From the NCBI RefSeq assembly GCF_002940685.1, contig NZ_PNFP01000011.1, positions 186,001-250,000 of the forward strand: a stretch of DNA of 64,000 nucleotides, in the 5' to 3' direction. Shown here piece by piece: positions 61,050 through 64,000 of this stretch (positions are counted from its first letter, which is position 1; the number at the start of each line of letters is the position of its first letter). The notes under the pieces are model-generated. The model was given only the letters and a program-made list of their open reading frames with translations, was not told where the DNA came from and did no database searches. Made by a program: the position numbers and the translations under genes. The DNA is from Ensifer adhaerens. GTDB lineage: Bacteria > Pseudomonadota > Alphaproteobacteria > Rhizobiales > Rhizobiaceae.

Positions 61050-61799
61050 TCAAAAGATGGCGTCTGCGAGCATTTTGGCGCCGAGGGCCAGCAGGCAGAT
61101 CAGGAACCAGCGCCGGAATGCGGACGGACTGACGCGGCGGCGAATGACTTGTCCGGCCCACATGCCGGCGAGCGCCGGTGCGATCGCCAGGACCGAAGCG
61201 AAGAGATTGTCGACCTCAAAAGCGCCTTGCCAGACCAGCCCGGCGGTGAGCGCGACGGTTGAGACGGTGAAGGAGAGGCCGAGCGCCTGCACGAGTTCAT
61301 CCCGCTCAAGACCCAGCGCCTGCAGGTAGGGCACCGCTGGCATGACGAACGCGCCTGTTGCGCCCGTTACAATTCCCGTTGCCGCGCCGACCATTGGAGA
61401 CAGCCATGGCTCCCGGTCGGTCGGCACGCGAAGCTGACGGGCAAGAAGCGTAAAGGCGGCGTAGAGGATGAGTGCTGCGCCAAGTGCGCCGGTCGTCAGC
61501 AAGGTGCTGCCACCGGCAAGCATCGAGGAGCCGCCGACCGTTCCGACAACGATCGCCAGCATCATTGGCCAAAGCCTCAACGCGAGTACGCCGAAGCTCG
61601 GGCCTGCAAAGAGCTGCCAGATGTTCGTCACGAATGACGGCGCGATCAACAGGCTGGCCGCGGCGAGCGGAGAGATAAGCGCGCCGAGCACGCCCATCGC
61701 CAAGGTCGGCAACCCCATGCCGGTGACGCCCTTGACGATACCGGCGGCGAAGAAGGTCGCGGCAACCACGACGACGAGCGAAGGAGAAAGGTCGAGCAT
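61050..61799 (-). CDS. TauE/SafE-family sulfite exporter-like membrane protein
   Basis: 249 residues with about eight hydrophobic spans. The family pattern is FFAAGIVKGVTGMGLPTLAMGVLGALISPLAAASLLIAP near the N-terminus and GAATGIVTGATGAFVMPAVPYLQALGLERDELVQALGLSFTVSTVAL as its repeat. TauE/SafE proteins move sulfite, sulfoacetate or related anions across the inner membrane. It is divergent from a LysR gene 98 bases away, its probable regulator. Confidence 0.88.
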   Translation of the reverse strand: MLDLSPSLVVVVAATFFAAGIVKGVTGMGLPTLAMGVLGALISPLAAASLLIAPSFVTNIWQLFAGPSFGVLALRLWPMMLAIVVGTVGGSSMLAGGSTLLTTGALGAALILYAAFTLLARQLRVPTDREPWLSPMVGAATGIVTGATGAFVMPAVPYLQALGLERDELVQALGLSFTVSTVALTAGLVWQGAFEVDNLFASVLAIAPALAGMWAGQVIRRRVSPSAFRRWFLICLLALGAKMLADAIF

Positions 61800-61897
61800 G
61801 CCACCGGCTTAAAGCATGCGCGGGCCGGCACAATGCGGATCACCCACAGCCTGGCTTCGGCTGGCCCGAAGGCTATTTTTCCGCTAGCCTCGACGGC

Positions 61898-62788
61898 ATG
61901 CGCTTCGATCTCACCGACCTCCGTCTGTTTCTCGCCGTGGTGGACGCCGGCAGCATGACGCATGGCGCGGCGGAAGTCGGGCTTTCGTTGCCGGCCGCCA
62001 GCGAACGCCTTCGCGACATGGAGGCCATCGGCAAGGTCAAGCTGCTCGAACGGGGTCGCCGCGGAGTGCGGCCGACGCCGGCCGGAGAAGCGTTGGCGCA
62101 TCACGCCCGCCTGATCCTGCGCCAGATGGCTGAGATGCGCGGCGAGCTTAGCGAGCACGCCAGTGGCCTTCGCGCCACCGTCCGGCTTGCGGCGAACACG
62201 GCGGCGCTCACCGAGTTTCTGCCTCAGCGGCTCGGCGCCTGGATGGCAGCACACCCACGGATCGACATCGATCTGAAGGAACGGCAAAGCATCGAGGTCG
62301 CAAGGGCCGTTGCTGCCGACCTGGTCGAGATCGGCATTCTTTCGGGCGCAGTCGATACGGGCGGCCTATATCTGCGTCCCTTCGCCGTCGACCGGCTCGT
62401 CGTCGTCATCCCGCGCGATCACGCATTGGCGGCAAGCAGGCGCCTCGCCTTTACCGACATCCTCGACTGGCATTTCGTCGGCCTGGCGGACGGCGCACTG
62501 CAGGGCCATATCGATGCGCAGGCTCAGCGATTGGGACTGAGGCTCAAGATGCGCTTGCGTATGCGCACCTTCGAGGGCATCTGTCATCTGGTTGCGGCGG
62601 GTGTCGGGCTTGGCATCATGCCCGAGACCGCGGCACGCCGTGGCGGCACATCTGCCGGGACCGCGTATGTGCGTCTTGCTGACGATTGGGCGACGCGGCG
62701 GCTTTCGGTCTGTGTCCGCGCGGAAAAGGAGCTGACGCCGGCGGCGCGCGGCCTGTTCGAACACCTGGGCTCGGTCGGCTCACATTGA
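61898..62788 (+). CDS. LysR-family transcriptional regulator divergent from tauE/safE-like gene
   Basis: 296 residues. DNA-binding domain: MRFDLTDLRLFLAVVDAGSMTHGAAEVGLSLPAASERLRDMEAIGKVKLLERGRRGVRPTPAGEAL. The effector domain contains DLVEIGILSGAVDTGGLYLRPFAVDRLVVVIPRDHAL and FVGLADGALQGHIDAQAQRLGL. It is of the group that includes regulators of anion transport and sulfur metabolism, but the ligand is not identifiable. The divergent placement suggests control of the exporter. Confidence 0.92.
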   Translation: MRFDLTDLRLFLAVVDAGSMTHGAAEVGLSLPAASERLRDMEAIGKVKLLERGRRGVRPTPAGEALAHHARLILRQMAEMRGELSEHASGLRATVRLAANTAALTEFLPQRLGAWMAAHPRIDIDLKERQSIEVARAVAADLVEIGILSGAVDTGGLYLRPFAVDRLVVVIPRDHALAASRRLAFTDILDWHFVGLADGALQGHIDAQAQRLGLRLKMRLRMRTFEGICHLVAAGVGLGIMPETAARRGGTSAGTAYVRLADDWATRRLSVCVRAEKELTPAARGLFEHLGSVGSH

Positions 62789-63155
62789 CATCGGAAAGCG
62801 CCGCCAGTCTCACGTGCTCTGCCCGTCCGGTTGCCGTCGATCGCAAATGCCTCCGACAGTAGCCCGACGACCGTATTGGCATTGTCGCGAAGGCGGCCCT
62901 TAATCGTGAAAATCGACTTTCCGTTGGAACTTCTTCGGGCCTTTGGCGGTTGGGCTCCAACAGGGATGTCGTGCGGCCCGACCCTTGCCGGGCCTATCGA
63001 GTAAGCGGGAGAGGGAGCATGATGCATTTCCGGAAAAGACAGGACGTACACCGGAAATCCACCTTCTCCCAGACGAACCGTTCGGGCGTTCTCACGATCG
63101 AGAGTCCGAAACGAAGATCGTGCCGGGCCTCTTCTGCAGACAGCGGGGCATCGTC
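62789..63155. other. Intergenic region without recognisable gene
   Basis: 367 bases. Several short frames are open on both strands with no Shine-Dalgarno and no motif. I see nothing in it beyond the possible promoter of the small ORF that follows. Confidence 0.5.
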
Positions 63156-63437
63156 ATGATCGGAAAACCCATGCCGGCCTATGTGGTCGATCTCGCCTTT
63201 GTCGAACGAATTCTGGAGATGGCGGAGCGGCGCATCGCCGAGCCCAAGTCGAGCGAGGCTCTCTGCCGCGAGATCGCCGACGAGTTGGAGCGGACCGGAG
63301 GGGATCCGAAGATGGCGCGCATCCTGCTCGTTACCTTTACCAACTCGTACGCCGCACACTTCACAAGCAGCGATCGCCTCCGAAGATTGAGAATTGAAGC
63401 TGAATGGGGCTCCTTCTTGCGCCGAAGGTGGCTTTGA
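63156..63437 (+). CDS. Small hypothetical protein
   Basis: 93 residues from the ATG at 63156; the frame stays open upstream but without a good start. The sequence is charged and helical: VVDLAFVERILEMAERRIAEPKSSEALCREIADELERTGGDPKMARILLVTF, with a basic C-terminus LRRLRIEAEWGSFLRRRWL. No family is recognised. A G-rich stretch precedes the ATG. Amphipathic heptad-like helices suggest a DNA- or protein-binding role, but this is uncertain. Confidence 0.5.
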   Translation: MIGKPMPAYVVDLAFVERILEMAERRIAEPKSSEALCREIADELERTGGDPKMARILLVTFTNSYAAHFTSSDRLRRLRIEAEWGSFLRRRWL

Positions 63438-63493
63438 GGCCGCAAATAGCGCGCTTCTGCGACAAACGCCGGCCTGAGGCGCGGCAGCCGAGC

Positions 63494-63616
63494 CTAGCAG
63501 AGCAACAGGAACACCGGCATCAGGGCCACAAGATAGGCGAGGCCGTCGGCGGTCAGGCGATCACGAAGGCTATGCGCAGCGAAGGAGTTGCCCGATAGGC
63601 ATCCATTATTGTTCAT
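63494..63616 (-). CDS. Possible 40-residue membrane peptide
   Basis: An ATG at 63616 with AGGAAGA upstream opens a 40-codon frame ending in a hydrophobic segment (LAYLVALMPVFLLLC). It resembles a short single-span membrane peptide. No relatives come to mind; evidence is limited to the Shine-Dalgarno and the hydrophobic C-terminus. Confidence 0.3.
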   Translation of the reverse strand: MNNNGCLSGNSFAAHSLRDRLTADGLAYLVALMPVFLLLC

Positions 63617-64000
63617 TTTTTTGGTCTTCCTGGGTCGTTGTTGTCGAGCCCGCCGGGAGGAGAGGCCGGGCCCGTCGCATATGGGAGAGAGGTCGGTCGG
63701 GATCAACGAAGGGCGCCAGGCAAAGTGGTCCGATGCGCGAAAGCCCGACGTCGACCGGTTGCTGATCTTCCAACGCGGTGCTTGAGGAACCGCGTGTTAG
63801 CAGGGTTCGCACCCGATGCAATCCGTCACCGGTCACGTCCTTGCACGTTTGCGTGAGCCCTGCGGTTTGCGGCCGGAAACTCCGTGCGAATGACCGCTTG
63901 CAAGGTTCGGGACATTCGCCGAGCTCACAGCTCGGGGCAATCGGCATTCTCTGCCTCTGACATGCAGTGTAAGAGTGGGGCGCATTCATCGAGATGGAGC
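63617..64000. other. Right end of window, no recognisable gene
   Basis: 384 bases with only short, motif-free frames on both strands. A gene could begin beyond the edge; I see no convincing start or end here. Confidence 0.5.

Noticed and set aside
1-64000. CRISPR arrays, tRNA or rRNA genes, insertion sequences, prophage genes
   Set aside because: Looked for regular spaced repeats, tRNA-like cloverleaf stretches and transposase motifs such as DDE blocks; none seen by reading. A tRNA scan was not possible here.

Overview
The window looks like a chromosomal or megaplasmid segment of an alphaproteobacterium of the order Rhizobiales, most likely Rhizobiaceae (Ensifer/Sinorhizobium, Shinella or Agrobacterium-like). 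The reasons are the high GC content, the copper-type nirK-nirV-nnrR and norEFCBQD arrangement, the NnrR/NnrS/NnrU set, SURF1 following a cyoABCD operon, and two TonB-receptor loci whose promoters carry TGA-N9-TCA palindromes of the kind described for rhizobial RirA. This placement is inference; there is no rRNA gene. I saw no tRNA gene, CRISPR array, insertion sequence or prophage gene.

Left part (1-15440): the start of a truncated SbmA/BacA-like ABC transporter; a methyltransferase with a PLP decarboxylase; an S41 protease; a CmoA-like carboxy-SAM synthase with an ICMT-type membrane methyltransferase; an OmpR/histidine-kinase pair; a VOC protein; an MHS-type MFS symporter; and the quinol oxidase operon cyoABCD-surf1.

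Iron, heme and efflux part (15565-29876): an AraC regulator with a siderophore receptor; a kinase-response regulator-secreted HbpS/GlcG-like heme-binding protein operon; MaoC; EmrAB-type efflux genes; and an ECF sigma-FecR-STN TonB receptor surface-signalling system.

Metabolic part (29898-35472): a LysR regulator with a kynurenine-formamidase-like secreted cyclase, nudK, and ilvD with a divergent LysR regulator.

Denitrification island (35554-57818): ubiT-ubiU-ubiV (oxygen-independent ubiquinone hydroxylation) is divergent from ubiD-ubiX. Then come nnrU, a hemerythrin, a DUF1326 protein, norEF, norCBQD, hemN, two DUF2249 genes around an uncharacterised polytopic membrane protein, a DUF59 protein, nnrS, nirK-nirV and nnrR. 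Eight TTG-N8-CAA boxes sit in the promoters of this island, and a ninth lies upstream of cyoA. This suggests one NO-responsive NnrR regulon that makes nitrite reductase, NO reductase, heme (HemN) and quinone (UbiTUV/UbiDX) without oxygen. No nap, nar or nos genes are in the window.

Right part (58362-64000): three transporters (a DUF606-type DMT protein, an SMR protein with Asp in place of the essential Glu, and TauE/SafE), two LysR regulators, and a gene-poor end.

Starts were chosen from Shine-Dalgarno sequences, overlaps and family N-termini. Functions are by recognition of family motifs; no database search was run.
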